Below the pieces are notes generated by a model. It did no database searches, was not told the DNA's origin, and worked only from the letters and a program-made list of their open reading frames with translations. A DNA stretch of 64,000 nt from NCBI GenBank assembly GCA_040002995.1, contig JBDUDK010000075.1:1-64000 (forward strand). The letters are read 5' to 3'. The stretch comes from JBDUDK01 sp040002995. GTDB lineage: Bacteria; Actinomycetota; Acidimicrobiia; Acidimicrobiales; Ilumatobacteraceae. A program made the translations under genes and the position numbers. Below are positions 26,731-35,903 of the stretch, in pieces (positions within the stretch are counted from its first letter, which is position 1; every line of letters starts with the position of its first letter).

Positions 26731-27876
26731 TCAGATACTTGCGTACACGGCCTCGAGGATCGCCAGCTTGCGCGGGTCACCGTTCAAGACGCCACCCATG
26801 CGGTTCATCACCCAGGCCACGGCCAGACCATTCTCGGGGTCGGCCATGGCGAACGATCCGCCCCAGCCGTCGTGGCCGAACGAACGGGGATTCGGGCCGT
26901 ACGCGCCGAGCTCGCCGCCGACGACGTAGCCCAGGCCCCACGACACGGGCAGCATCAGGACGAGGTCGGGGTTCGTCACCTGGATTTCGCGCATGCGCTC
27001 GACGGCTTCGGCTGACACGAGACGGACGCCATCGATCTCGCCGCCCGCGGCGAGCGCCGCGTAGACGCGGGCGAGTCCTCGCGCCGTGGCCTGTCCGTTC
27101 GCCGCGGGGATCTCGGCCGCGCGCCATCCGGTGAGGTTGGCGTCCCTTGGCGACAGCATCGGGTTCGTGAGCGCGGCCAGAGCGGCCGGCGTGGCGTTCG
27201 CGAACATCTGGGCCATGTCGGCCGCCATCTGCGCGCTCATGACGACCTCGGTGAGATCCGCGCAGCGATCGTGGTCGATGACCGGAAGCCCGATGTAGAT
27301 GTCGGCCCCGAGTGGAGCCGCGACCTCCTTCGAGAAGAACGCGCCAAGCGAGACGCCAGTGATGCGGCGCACGATCTCACCCACGAGGTAACCAAAAGTG
27401 ATGGCCTGGTAGCCCGACTGGGTGCCCGGCTCCCAGATCGGCGCCTGCGCAGCGAGCAGGCCACAGATCTTGTCCCAGTCCTCGTAGTCGGTGGCGACCG
27501 TGGGAGTCGTGAGGCCCGAGAGCCCCGTACGGTGCGAGAGCACCCAGCGCACGAGCACGTCCTGCTTGCCCGCGGCCGCGAACTCCGGCCAGTACCGCGC
27601 GACGGGCGCATCGAGGTCGAGTTCGCCTCGGTCGACCAAGATGTGCGCGCACAGGCTGGTCATGCCCTTGGTGGTCGACCACACGTTGACGAGGGTGTCG
27701 TGTTGCCAAGGCCGGCCCGACTCATCGGCGGCCCCGCCCCAAAGGTCGACCACCGGACGACCGTTGTGCGTCACCGCTACCGCCGCCCCGACGTCGCTTC
27801 TCTCAGAGTAGTTGTCCACGAACGCGGCGCGGACTTTGGCGAAACGATCGTCACAGGTGCCGTCGATCTCGGTCAT
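26731..27876 (-). CDS. Serine beta-lactamase-fold hydrolase (EstB-like esterase)
   Basis: 381 residues. The SxxK catalytic motif is Ser67-Thr-Thr-Lys70 (WSTTKGM) and the Tyr motif lies in SGYQAITFGY near residue 168. There is no signal peptide, which argues for a cytosolic esterase/lactonase rather than a beta-lactamase. The divergent gene at 37196 encodes a second member of the same family. ATG 27876 is chosen; GTG 27882 is two codons upstream. It lies within the Liv operon with an 18-base gap to the SDR gene. Confidence 0.85.
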   Translation of the reverse strand: MTEIDGTCDDRFAKVRAAFVDNYSERSDVGAAVAVTHNGRPVVDLWGGAADESGRPWQHDTLVNVWSTTKGMTSLCAHILVDRGELDLDAPVARYWPEFAAAGKQDVLVRWVLSHRTGLSGLTTPTVATDYEDWDKICGLLAAQAPIWEPGTQSGYQAITFGYLVGEIVRRITGVSLGAFFSKEVAAPLGADIYIGLPVIDHDRCADLTEVVMSAQMAADMAQMFANATPAALAALTNPMLSPRDANLTGWRAAEIPAANGQATARGLARVYAALAAGGEIDGVRLVSAEAVERMREIQVTNPDLVLMLPVSWGLGYVVGGELGAYGPNPRSFGHDGWGGSFAMADPENGLAVAWVMNRMGGVLNGDPRKLAILEAVYASI

Positions 27877-27894
27877 AGCCACGAGAGTACGCGC

Positions 27895-28761
27895 TCAGGT
27901 AGTTCCCGACTTCGTAGGTAGACCCGCCGGCAGTGAAGGAGGCAGATCACGCAGCATGCGGTCGACGCGATCGGTGGTCTGGCCGTGCTGAAGCTCGGGG
28001 TGGGTGAATATGTAGAAGCGGTCGTCCCGGATCGCACAGAAGACCTTGTCGGCCACCTCCGCCGGATCCATGCCGCCGGTGAGCAATCGCTTCACGTCCT
28101 GGATCATCCGCTCGAGGTCGGTCGTCGGCTCGGGCTCGGGTACCGCTCCACCGGGGCGGTGCTCGGCGCTCCGGTTGATGTTGGTGTTGATCGGACCCGG
28201 TATCAGCACCGACGCGCTCACCTTGGCCTCTTGGTCGTGCAGTTCGAGATAGAGCGCTTCAGTGAGGGCGAGCACTCCGTGCTTGGCCAGCCCGTAGGGC
28301 GCCGAGTACGGGCAGGGGAACAGCGCTGCCGTCGACGACGTGTTGACCACGTGGCCCTCCTCGCCCCCGGCCAGCATCCGAGGAATGAAGGTGCGGATCC
28401 CGTGTACGACCGACCAGAGGTCGACGCCGAGCACCCATTCCCAGTCGGCTTCCGACAGAGCCCAGCTCCGTCCCTCCATCGAGACGCCGGCGTTGTTGCA
28501 GAGGACGTTGACGATTCCGAAGCGGTCGTAGGCGGCGTCGGCGAGCCGCTCGATCTCGGAGAGCTGGCTCACGTCGGTGGGCATCGCGAGCACCTGAGCC
28601 CCCGTCATCGCGAGCTGCTGGGCGGCGGCCGTCAGCTGCTCGGCCTCGATGTCGGCAAGTACCACCTTCATGCCCTCGGCTGCGAAGCGAGCGGCCATGG
28701 CCAGTCCCATCCCGCTCGCAGCGCCGGTGACGACGGCAACGCGATCCTGAAAGACCTTCAT
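27895..28761 (-). CDS. SDR-family oxidoreductase
   Basis: 288 residues of a classical SDR: TGAASGMG near residue 12, NNAG near 89, catalytic Tyr-Lys in APYGLAKHG with the Ser in NTSSTAALF. It oxidises or reduces an alcohol/ketone with NAD(P). It sits in the Liv operon, 2 bases after the VOC gene, so a step in the same catabolic route is likely. The substrate is not recognisable. Confidence 0.85.
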   Translation of the reverse strand: MKVFQDRVAVVTGAASGMGLAMAARFAAEGMKVVLADIEAEQLTAAAQQLAMTGAQVLAMPTDVSQLSEIERLADAAYDRFGIVNVLCNNAGVSMEGRSWALSEADWEWVLGVDLWSVVHGIRTFIPRMLAGGEEGHVVNTSSTAALFPCPYSAPYGLAKHGVLALTEALYLELHDQEAKVSASVLIPGPINTNINRSAEHRPGGAVPEPEPTTDLERMIQDVKRLLTGGMDPAEVADKVFCAIRDDRFYIFTHPELQHGQTTDRVDRMLRDLPPSLPAGLPTKSGTT

Positions 28762-28763
28762 GG

Positions 28764-29273
28764 CTACGCCCGTTGCTTCAGCTGTTGGGGTTGGCTGTTG
28801 CGCAATCCCGGCATGTACTCGATGAACTCGAGCAGGTTGCCGTCGGGGTCACGGCAGAGCGAGACGGCTTTGATACCGAGAGTGTGGTGCTGCTCGTCGT
28901 CGCGAAGAACGATGAACTCGATGCCCTTCGACTGGAGGTCGTGGTACGCGGCGACCACGTTCTCGGTGAGCAGCGCGATGAGCGTTGGCACCCGTTCCTC
29001 GACCGGGGTGGTGGGTTCGGGCAGTGTTGGGTCGAGCCACTGGATGAGGTCGAGCCGCGTGTGTAGGTCGCCGGCATCGATCGCCATGAGCACGCCTCGC
29101 CCCGAGGCCACCCGCATGCCGAAGTTCTCGGCCACCATGTCGGGCCAGATCGCGTTGCGCCGATCGTGGATCATCTGAAATCCGACCTTCGTGTAGAACT
29201 CGATAGAGCGCTCGAGGTTGCGCACGGCGAGCGTGAAGTGCGACAGGCAGCGAATACTCCATTGCTCGGGCAT
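28764..29273 (-). CDS. VOC-superfamily protein (glyoxalase/dioxygenase fold)
   Basis: 169 residues, one VOC domain: LSHFTLAVRNLERSIEFYTKVGF at the start and the terminal strand RDPDGNLLEFIEYMPG with a metal-site Glu. In catabolic operons such proteins are often ring-cleaving dioxygenases, lyases or epimerases. It lies in the Liv operon between livF and the SDR gene. Confidence 0.82.
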   Translation of the reverse strand: MPEQWSIRCLSHFTLAVRNLERSIEFYTKVGFQMIHDRRNAIWPDMVAENFGMRVASGRGVLMAIDAGDLHTRLDLIQWLDPTLPEPTTPVEERVPTLIALLTENVVAAYHDLQSKGIEFIVLRDDEQHHTLGIKAVSLCRDPDGNLLEFIEYMPGLRNSQPQQLKQRA

Positions 29274-29296
29274 GAGATCTCCTTTTTGTTGACCGC

Positions 29297-30025
29297 CTAG
29301 CCGGCGGTTGGTTGTTTCTCCGTCGTGTCCGTGAGATAGGCGGCGCGGATCTCGTGCAGATGCGCGCGCATGTAGTCGGCGTCGCCCTGAATGACCACTT
29401 GACCGCGCCGTAAGACATACGCGCGGTTCGCGATGCGAAGGACGTTGTGGATGCCCTGCTCGACCACGATGACCCCGGTGCCGTCGGCCGCCGCTGATTC
29501 GAGCAAGCCCATCATGCGCTTCACCACGACGGGTGCGAGTCCGAGCGAGAGTTCGTCGACGAGGAGAACGCGTGGCTTTGCGGCGAGGGCGCGCGCCAGC
29601 ACCAAGATCTGCTGCTCGCCACCTGACAGCAGTCCGGCGCGAACGTTGAGACGGTTGGCGAGCTCGGGCGCGTAGGTGAGTGCCTCCTCCACCGGGCCTA
29701 ATCCCAGCTTGAGGTTGGCCTCCGCCGTGATCCTGCGGAAAATCGACCGCTGCTCAGGGACGAGCGCCAAGCCCCGCCGCGCCCGGCGGTGCAGGGGCGC
29801 CTTCGTCTTCTCCCCGAACAGTTCGATGTGTCCCTTCATCGGCGCAAGGACTCCGGCCAGTCCGAGCAGCGTCGTGGTCTTACCGACGCCGTTGGCGCCG
29901 AGGAGGCCGACGATTTCGCCCGACCGCACCTCGAGGTCGAGGTCGACGACCGCGGGCACCTGGCCGTAGCCGACCGTGAGGCCGCGCGACTGGAGGACGA
30001 CGTCAGCCGGAGCCATCGACCGCAT
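29297..30025 (-). CDS. livF: Branched-chain-type ABC transporter ATP-binding protein LivF
   Basis: 242 residues. Walker A GANGVGKTT, signature LLSGGEQQ and Walker B VLLVDELSLGLAP; the short form and VEQGIHNVLRIANRAYVL tail are typical of LivF. It pairs with the LivG-like cassette fused to the permease gene upstream. The start overlaps the end of that gene by 23 bases (ATG 30025; ATG 30016 is an alternative), so translation is coupled. Confidence 0.9.
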   Translation of the reverse strand: MRSMAPADVVLQSRGLTVGYGQVPAVVDLDLEVRSGEIVGLLGANGVGKTTTLLGLAGVLAPMKGHIELFGEKTKAPLHRRARRGLALVPEQRSIFRRITAEANLKLGLGPVEEALTYAPELANRLNVRAGLLSGGEQQILVLARALAAKPRVLLVDELSLGLAPVVVKRMMGLLESAAADGTGVIVVEQGIHNVLRIANRAYVLRRGQVVIQGDADYMRAHLHEIRAAYLTDTTEKQPTAG

Positions 30026-32684
30026 CTTCCAACTCGTCGCCGAGATACGAGGCGACCACCTCTGGGTGGTGCAGGACCACGGAAGGCGGACCGGTCACGA
30101 TCGGCCGCCCGTAGTTGATGACCGTGATTTCATCGCTGACCGCGGCGACCAGACCGACGTCGTGCTCGACGAGGAGGATGCCGACGCCCCGTTCGTGCGC
30201 GATGCCCCGGAGGCGTTCACCGACGGCGGCCGTGTCGGTGTCGGAAAGTCCGGCGGCGGGTTCGTCGAGCAGGCAGATCACCGGGTTAGCCGCGAGCGCC
30301 CTCGCGATCCCGACCAGCTTGCGGTCTCCGTAAGAGATCTCGGTGGGGAGCCGGTCGAGGACCCCGTCGAGGCCGAGATCGGACACCATTGCTCCCACCA
30401 GACCGGGCAGGCGCGACTCCGGCCGCGGGACCAAGTCACGTAGCCACGCGTGCCACGGCATCGGTTCACACGCGATGAGGATGTTCTCGCGCACGGTCAT
30501 GTCGTCGAACAACTCGACGGACTGGAACGAGCGACCGACGCCCGCGCGACTCCTCCGGTGCGCGGCCATGCCGGTGAGGCGCTGGTCGCCCAACCAGACC
30601 TCGCCCGTGGCCGCGGGCAGGAATCCGCTCACCGCGTCGATGAGCGTGGTCTTGCCGGCGCCGTTCGGTCCGATGAGGCCGTGGATCGTTCCCGGTCGCA
30701 CCGTGAGCGTCAGACCGTCGACCGCCTTCACCGCGCCAAACCTCACACTCAGGTTGGTCACCACCAACTCCGACGGCGGTCGAGCCGGGCTCGTCCACTT
30801 CTCCTCGCGCGCCCGCAGCCTGGGTATCGGGACGGGGAGGCGGCGCAGGGCCGTGGCGATCGGTCGGTAGGTGGCGGCGATGCCCTGCGGGTAGCCGATC
30901 AAGATGAGGATGACCACTGGTCCCGAGATGGCGATGAGGATCTCGGCGAGGTTGTCGACTTTCGCGATGAGGAAACCGAACACGCCGCTCGGCACCATCA
31001 TGCCGCCGACGAGCGCGCCGGCGACGTAGCCGACCCCGCCGATCACGCTGAACGCGACGACGTTCAGCGATTGGCCGATGCTGTACTGCTGGTAGACGAC
31101 GATGCGGAACCGAAAGGCCATCAGGATGCCGCCGACCGCGGCGATGGATCCGGCCAACCCGAATGCGTAGAGCTTCACGCCGGTGATGCTCACGCCAACG
31201 GCGGCCGCCGCGCGTTCGTTGCTGCGCACGGCCAGCAGGCGCCGACCGATACGACTGGCACGCGCGCAGGCCACGGCCATACCCACGATGCCGAAGATCA
31301 CCACCGCGAACGCCGCGTAGCGCTGGGGATACTTGCTGGGATCGAGGTTGATACCGGCGACGGAAGGGGCGTGGACGCTGGTGCCCGCGAAGCCACCGAC
31401 CGCCTTCGGGTTCGAGAACACCATCGACTGCACCACCAGCGCGAGGCCGAGGGTGGCCACCGCGAGGGTGGGGCCGCGCGTGCGGAGCGCGGGCAGTCCG
31501 AAAACAAGGGCGCCAACAGTGCCCACCGCGATACCGACGATGGCGACGGCGACGAACGGCCATCCCCAGTCGTGACTGAGTCGAGCCGCGATGAAGCCGG
31601 CGATGCCGGCGATGGCGAACTGACCGAGGGAGATCTGGCCGGCGAGACCGGTCAGCACGACGAGCGACAGTGCCACCGTGGCGAAGAGCACTGTGGTGGT
31701 GAGGTTGACGGCGACGTCGTTCGGCAGCCGGCCGGCGACGACCGCCGCCACCGCCACCAGAACCAGAACACCAACGCCGGGGCGGTTCCGGCCGACTCGC
31801 GGAAGTCGCGCCGCGCGCTCGTCGCGAGTGGGGATCACCCCTCCTCGGACGGCGGCGACGAGGATGATCACGACGAATGGAAAGGCCGAGGCCGCACCGA
31901 CGATGTGGACGTACTTGTTGAGAAGGCTCTGGCCGATTCCAATCACCAGCGATCCCGCCGCCACACCCAGAAACGACGAGAAGCCGCCGAGCATGGCTCC
32001 GGCCAGCGCGGGCACGACCAGCAGCGTGAGCGTCTGCGCGTCGAGGCCGGTGATCGGCACGATGAGTACGCCCGCCAACCCGGCCAGCGCCGAGCCGATC
32101 ACCCAGTTGGCCGTCGACACGGCTTCTGGAGAGTGACCGAGGGTCTGTACGCCGAGTTGGTTCTCGGCACTCGCGAGCGTGAGCGCGCCGAATGTCGAAC
32201 GGCGCGTCAACAGCGTGAGCGCGACCGCGATGGCGATCCCGATCGCGAGGATCGTGAGCCGGTCGTGGCCGACACCGACCGTCCCCGTCATCTTGAACGT
32301 CCCCCCCGGCAAGAAGTTGCGCACGATGCGGAGGTTGGTTCCGAAGATCACGATCATGACCTGTTGGAACAACGCCAGGATGCCGAGCGTGGCGATGATC
32401 TTGACGACGGGGGGGCGGTCGCGCAGCGGGCGCATGACCGCCTGGGCGATGATCGCGCCCACCGCCGCGCTCATGACGACGCTCGTCACGACCGCCGCGG
32501 TGAGCGGCCAGGTCTTGTCCTGCCAGAGCCACACGAAGACCTCGGCGGCCACGAGGGCCTGCGCGCCATAGGCGAAGTTCAGGACGCCGGAGCCGCGGTA
32601 GATGAGGACGAGGCCCTGCCCGGCGAGGGCGTAGATCCCTGCCGGGCCGAGGCCTAAAAGTACGAACTGGAGGAAGATCGCCAA
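30003..32684 (-). CDS. Fused LivH-LivM-LivG ABC transporter (two permeases plus ATPase in one chain)
   Basis: 893 residues carrying three transporter subunits. Residues ~1-290 are a LivH-type permease (LVLIYRGSGVLNFAYGAQALVA), residues ~300-600 a LivM-type permease (GLAGQISLGQFAIAGIAGF), and residues ~640-893 a LivG-type ATPase with Walker A GPNGAGKTT, signature ISYGDRKL and Walker B ICLLDEPAAGL. Permeases and ATPases of this type are usually separate proteins; LivM-LivG fusions are known, while a three-part chain is less usual. With LivF and the binding protein it forms a complete importer of the branched-chain amino-acid/amide/aromatic-acid class. Confidence 0.92.
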   Translation of the reverse strand: MAIFLQFVLLGLGPAGIYALAGQGLVLIYRGSGVLNFAYGAQALVAAEVFVWLWQDKTWPLTAAVVTSVVMSAAVGAIIAQAVMRPLRDRPPVVKIIATLGILALFQQVMIVIFGTNLRIVRNFLPGGTFKMTGTVGVGHDRLTILAIGIAIAVALTLLTRRSTFGALTLASAENQLGVQTLGHSPEAVSTANWVIGSALAGLAGVLIVPITGLDAQTLTLLVVPALAGAMLGGFSSFLGVAAGSLVIGIGQSLLNKYVHIVGAASAFPFVVIILVAAVRGGVIPTRDERAARLPRVGRNRPGVGVLVLVAVAAVVAGRLPNDVAVNLTTTVLFATVALSLVVLTGLAGQISLGQFAIAGIAGFIAARLSHDWGWPFVAVAIVGIAVGTVGALVFGLPALRTRGPTLAVATLGLALVVQSMVFSNPKAVGGFAGTSVHAPSVAGINLDPSKYPQRYAAFAVVIFGIVGMAVACARASRIGRRLLAVRSNERAAAAVGVSITGVKLYAFGLAGSIAAVGGILMAFRFRIVVYQQYSIGQSLNVVAFSVIGGVGYVAGALVGGMMVPSGVFGFLIAKVDNLAEILIAISGPVVILILIGYPQGIAATYRPIATALRRLPVPIPRLRAREEKWTSPARPPSELVVTNLSVRFGAVKAVDGLTLTVRPGTIHGLIGPNGAGKTTLIDAVSGFLPAATGEVWLGDQRLTGMAAHRRSRAGVGRSFQSVELFDDMTVRENILIACEPMPWHAWLRDLVPRPESRLPGLVGAMVSDLGLDGVLDRLPTEISYGDRKLVGIARALAANPVICLLDEPAAGLSDTDTAAVGERLRGIAHERGVGILLVEHDVGLVAAVSDEITVINYGRPIVTGPPSVVLHHPEVVASYLGDELEDAVDGSG

Positions 32685-32721
32685 GTGGCGCCGCTCCTAC
32701 CAGTGCCGGTGTGTGGCTCCC

Positions 32722-34056
32722 TTACTTCTTCTCGAACGGGTAGTACCACTGGAACGGCAAGATCGACTTGACCACGCCGCCCTCGACCTTGGCATAGGCC
32801 ACGCTCCCGTTCGTGAAGCGCGGAACCGTGCCCTTGAGGAGGGTGCCGGGAACCGTGTAGTCGATGTCGGGCGTTAGGCCACCGGTGCTGTACTTCGTCA
32901 TCTTGGTCAGGCTGTCGAGAATCGACTTCCTGTCGATCGTGGCAAGTCCCTTGGCCGCGGCGTCGAGCATCTGCAGCCCGACCCAGGCCTGCTTCGAGAA
33001 GTCGTCGCTGTCCTTGCCGTTTCCGTACTTCTTCAGGGCGTCGGTGAACGCCTTGATACCGGGCTGGTCGATGTCGTCAAAGGCGAACAGACCGCTCACG
33101 AAAAGGCCCTCGGCGGCGTCGCCCATACTCGAGAGCACCGCGGGAGTGAACGCGTCGATGTTGGTGGCGAACGCCACCTTCGAGCCCTGCTTGCGCGCCT
33201 CGGCCACCACCTTCGCCGCAGTCTGCGGATCGGTGAGGAGCACTGCGCCGTCGGTTCCGCCGCTGAGCAAATCGGCGGTCTGGGGCGCGACGTCGGCGGT
33301 ACCGATGTCGATCGGCACCTTCTTGTTGATCGTCAGGCCGCGGCTGGCGAGCGCCTCCACAACCGTGTCCACGGCGGCAAGGGCCGCCGGCACGTTGACG
33401 TAGATCGCCGATATCTTCTTCGCGTTGCCGACGTCGGCCAGTTCTGTGGCCATGCCCGCGCTCGACACCAGATATCCGGCATTCACCGGGAAGGCGATCT
33501 TGCTCTGACCGTCGGACGCGCTGTACGGCTGCGGGGCCACGCTCGCGAGTCCGGCCTTCTCCAGAACGCCGTTGACGACGTCGGAGAAGTTCGACACGTT
33601 GGCAACCGTCGCGATGACCGAGTTGTCGTTCACGGCATCGGTGGCGCACTGCGCCTCGATATTCGGGTCGAACTGCGTGGGGCAGAAGTCGAAGGTCACC
33701 GGGCGGTTGCTGCCTCCGAGTCCGCCGTGGTCGTTGATGTAGTCGGCCGCCATCTTCATGCCCGACCGCAGTGTCGGATACGTGAGGCTGGCCGCGGTGC
33801 TCTCATCGACGATGGAAACGATCTTCACCGGGTCGCCGGTGGCCTTACCGCTCGGCGCCGCGGTGGTCGCCGCGCTCGGCGCCGCGGTGGTCGCCGCCGC
33901 ACTAGGTGCCGCAGTAGTCGCCGCCGCACTCGGTGCCGCGGTGCTCTGCGGGCTCGAGGTGGTTTTTGAACTGCCGCAGCTCGCCAGCGCGGCGATCAGC
34001 GCCCCAATGACGAAGAGCCCTGTACCTCTGCTCCGGTTTACGTGCGCACGCCGCAT
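32722..34056 (-). CDS. Liv-type ABC transporter substrate-binding lipoprotein
   Basis: 444 residues. Lipoprotein signal with lipobox LASC near residue 27, a Ser/Thr/Ala/Pro linker with repeated AAPSAA units, then the two-lobe periplasmic-binding fold (DPVKIVSIVDESTAASLTY and GMKMAADYINDHGGLGG). It is the first gene of the operon that continues through the fused permease. The ligand cannot be read from sequence. Its promoter region carries the operator described at 34128-34180. Confidence 0.9.
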   Translation of the reverse strand: MRRAHVNRSRGTGLFVIGALIAALASCGSSKTTSSPQSTAAPSAAATTAAPSAAATTAAPSAATTAAPSGKATGDPVKIVSIVDESTAASLTYPTLRSGMKMAADYINDHGGLGGSNRPVTFDFCPTQFDPNIEAQCATDAVNDNSVIATVANVSNFSDVVNGVLEKAGLASVAPQPYSASDGQSKIAFPVNAGYLVSSAGMATELADVGNAKKISAIYVNVPAALAAVDTVVEALASRGLTINKKVPIDIGTADVAPQTADLLSGGTDGAVLLTDPQTAAKVVAEARKQGSKVAFATNIDAFTPAVLSSMGDAAEGLFVSGLFAFDDIDQPGIKAFTDALKKYGNGKDSDDFSKQAWVGLQMLDAAAKGLATIDRKSILDSLTKMTKYSTGGLTPDIDYTVPGTLLKGTVPRFTNGSVAYAKVEGGVVKSILPFQWYYPFEKK

Positions 34057-34127
34057 CAGTGTCCCCCTAGGTGTGTGTATGTCATCCGACGGCGGGCGTC
34101 ACGTCCCCAAGCGCTGGCCCGTTTCGT

Positions 34128-34180
34128 ACTCTATGAAGCGCTCACTTCGTTGTCAACAATCACCTCGTTAGATATGTTGG
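34128..34180 (-). promoter_or_regulatory. Promoter and direct-repeat operator of the Liv operon
   Basis: On the minus strand a -35 TTGACA (34151-34156), a 17-base spacer and a -10 TAGAGT (34128-34133) lie about 65 bases before the binding-protein gene. Two direct repeats, AACGAGGTG at 34161-34169 and AACGAAGTG at 34143-34151, are 18 bp apart and flank the -35. Almost the same block occurs at 37149-37200. A repressor bound here would block polymerase. Confidence 0.75.
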
Positions 34181-34184
34181 CCGC

Positions 34185-34946
34185 TTACCTAATGAGATCG
34201 AGGATGCCGCTCGCCCCCTCGACCTGAGCGGCCCGGCGATCGGCCTTTTGGAGCTGGCGGCTCCAGAACGCCTCCGCGCCATCGGCGTCGCCGGCGTTGA
34301 TCAGCTCGATGAGGCGCTGGCAGCCGCGAACCGCGGCCTCCATGAACGTCTGCCGGAAGGCCTTCTCGGTGCGCCACTCGCTGGCCATGACGGTGATGTG
34401 GAGCTCGACGATGTCGGACAACAGACGTCCGAGCAGGGCGATCGTTTTGTTTCCGGTCAGCTCGAGCAGGAGGTAGTTGAACCCGGTCAGCAGGTCGAGG
34501 AAAGCGAAGAAGTCATCGCCGGTGGTTTCCATCGTGGCGACGTGCGTGCGGAGGGCCTTGATGTCGCTCGCCGAATGGTGCCGCGCGAGAAGTTTCGCCG
34601 CGGCCGGAAGCAGAAGCTCGAACGCCTCGTCGACATCGACGATCGTTGCGCCCTGATGCTGCAGAACCAGCCCGACGTGGCGTGCCGCGACCTTGACGCT
34701 CGGCGTGCGCACTACCGGGCCCTTGCGCGCGCCACGGCGGATGGAGATGAGGTCCTCGGCCTCGAGGATCCGGAACGCCTCTCGCAATGTTGGTCGCGAG
34801 ACGCGGAAGGTCTCGCACAGTTCGCTCTCGACGGGGAGGTTGTCGCCCTCCTTCAGTTCACCTCGGATGATGCGGCGCCGGATTTCATCGGCGACCAACT
34901 CCGACGTCTTTGGAACGCGCGTCTCGGTGAATGCTGCCCTGTTCAA
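34185..34946 (-). CDS. GntR-family (FadR/FCD-type) transcriptional regulator
   Basis: 253 residues. N-terminal winged helix (RIIRGELKEGDNLPVESEL, then FRVSRPTLREAFRILEAEDL), followed by an all-helical FCD ligand-binding domain. The start is most likely TTG 34946, whose bases overlap the stop of the upstream cyclase gene as TTGA; no ATG or GTG lies between there and the HTH. It is third in its operon, and the next operon's promoter has the same operator as its own, so it probably controls both and itself. Confidence 0.85.
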   Translation of the reverse strand: MNRAAFTETRVPKTSELVADEIRRRIIRGELKEGDNLPVESELCETFRVSRPTLREAFRILEAEDLISIRRGARKGPVVRTPSVKVAARHVGLVLQHQGATIVDVDEAFELLLPAAAKLLARHHSASDIKALRTHVATMETTGDDFFAFLDLLTGFNYLLLELTGNKTIALLGRLLSDIVELHITVMASEWRTEKAFRQTFMEAAVRGCQRLIELINAGDADGAEAFWSRQLQKADRRAAQVEGASGILDLIR

Positions 34947-35884
34947 AGGATCGCCACGGGATTCACCGGCGAACCCGTGCCTCCCTGGATCCGGAGGGGC
35001 AACACCGAGAACAGGAACTCCCAGCGTCGCTCCCGGTCGCACGCCTCGGCGAGCCGGGACAACTGCAGGTTGTCGAGGAGATGCACGCCCATCGCCACAA
35101 GGCAGCACTGATGCACAGGGATCGGCCATCCCGACTCGAGGTTCGGAGGCAGTGGATCGGAGACACCGTCGCTACCGATGACGGCGATGTCGTGATTGTG
35201 GATCCACGGAATGCACGATGGATGCAGACCGGCCAGGCCCACCATCACCGGGTCCCAGGGCCCGACGGCGGTCCTGCGGGCATCGCGCCCCGTGCGGACC
35301 AACAAGATGTCGCCAGGTTTGATACCGACGGCCTGCGCGCCGGCGGCCTGGTCGAGCTCATCGGCCGAGATCGTGTCCCCCGGCTCCAACCAGTCGACCC
35401 CGCGAAGTCTCGGGATGTCGAGCAACACACCACGCCCGACGATGCCGCCGAACGCCGCTTCGATCGAGTTGTAGAGAGCACCGATGCTCTTGACGTCGGT
35501 GGCCGGGCGCCCGTTGTACATCTCGCCACCGACGAAGACATGGCAGAGCGCGTCGATGTGAGAGACGGCCATGCCGTGGAAGGCCACTCCGACATAGTCG
35601 AGCGACGTCTCGAGCCCGGGGACTCCAGTGGCGTCAAGGCTGTCACCCGCGATCAACATCATGTGCTGGGCTGGCGTCGGATTCTCGATCGACGGCACGA
35701 CGGGCAACTCCAACGCGCAACTCACGACAGTGCCCGTCTTCACCAACGCCGCGGCCGCCAACACATTCTTCTCAGTGATGAGGTTGAGTGCGCCGCGCTG
35801 GTCGTCGTCTCCCCAGCGGCCCCAATTCTTGACGGACTCGAACATCGCCCGCATATCGTCTGGCCCGACTCGATCGGCCATCAC
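34943..35884 (-). CDS. Cyclase-family metal hydrolase (kynurenine formamidase-like)
   Basis: 313 residues. The metal-binding region is HGMAVSHIDALCHVF near residue 103, corresponding to the HxGTHxDxPxHF motif of the family but with variant positions. Other family segments are GRGVLLDIPRL, GDILLVRTGRD and IAVIGSDGVSD. Members hydrolyse amide or cyclic C-N/C-O bonds (formylkynurenine, isatin, cyclic imides or esters). It follows the LLM gene and overlaps the GntR start, so it is probably a hydrolytic step of this catabolic route. Confidence 0.82.
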   Translation of the reverse strand: MMADRVGPDDMRAMFESVKNWGRWGDDDQRGALNLITEKNVLAAAALVKTGTVVSCALELPVVPSIENPTPAQHMMLIAGDSLDATGVPGLETSLDYVGVAFHGMAVSHIDALCHVFVGGEMYNGRPATDVKSIGALYNSIEAAFGGIVGRGVLLDIPRLRGVDWLEPGDTISADELDQAAGAQAVGIKPGDILLVRTGRDARRTAVGPWDPVMVGLAGLHPSCIPWIHNHDIAVIGSDGVSDPLPPNLESGWPIPVHQCCLVAMGVHLLDNLQLSRLAEACDRERRWEFLFSVLPLRIQGGTGSPVNPVAIL

Positions 35885-35903
35885 TTTCTCCTTCCGAAAC
35901 GCC

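Noticed and set aside
30450..32657. 735-codon plus-strand open frame rich in His, Arg and Asp
   Set aside because: Mirror frame of the fused Liv transporter; composition is typical of antisense reading in high-GC DNA.
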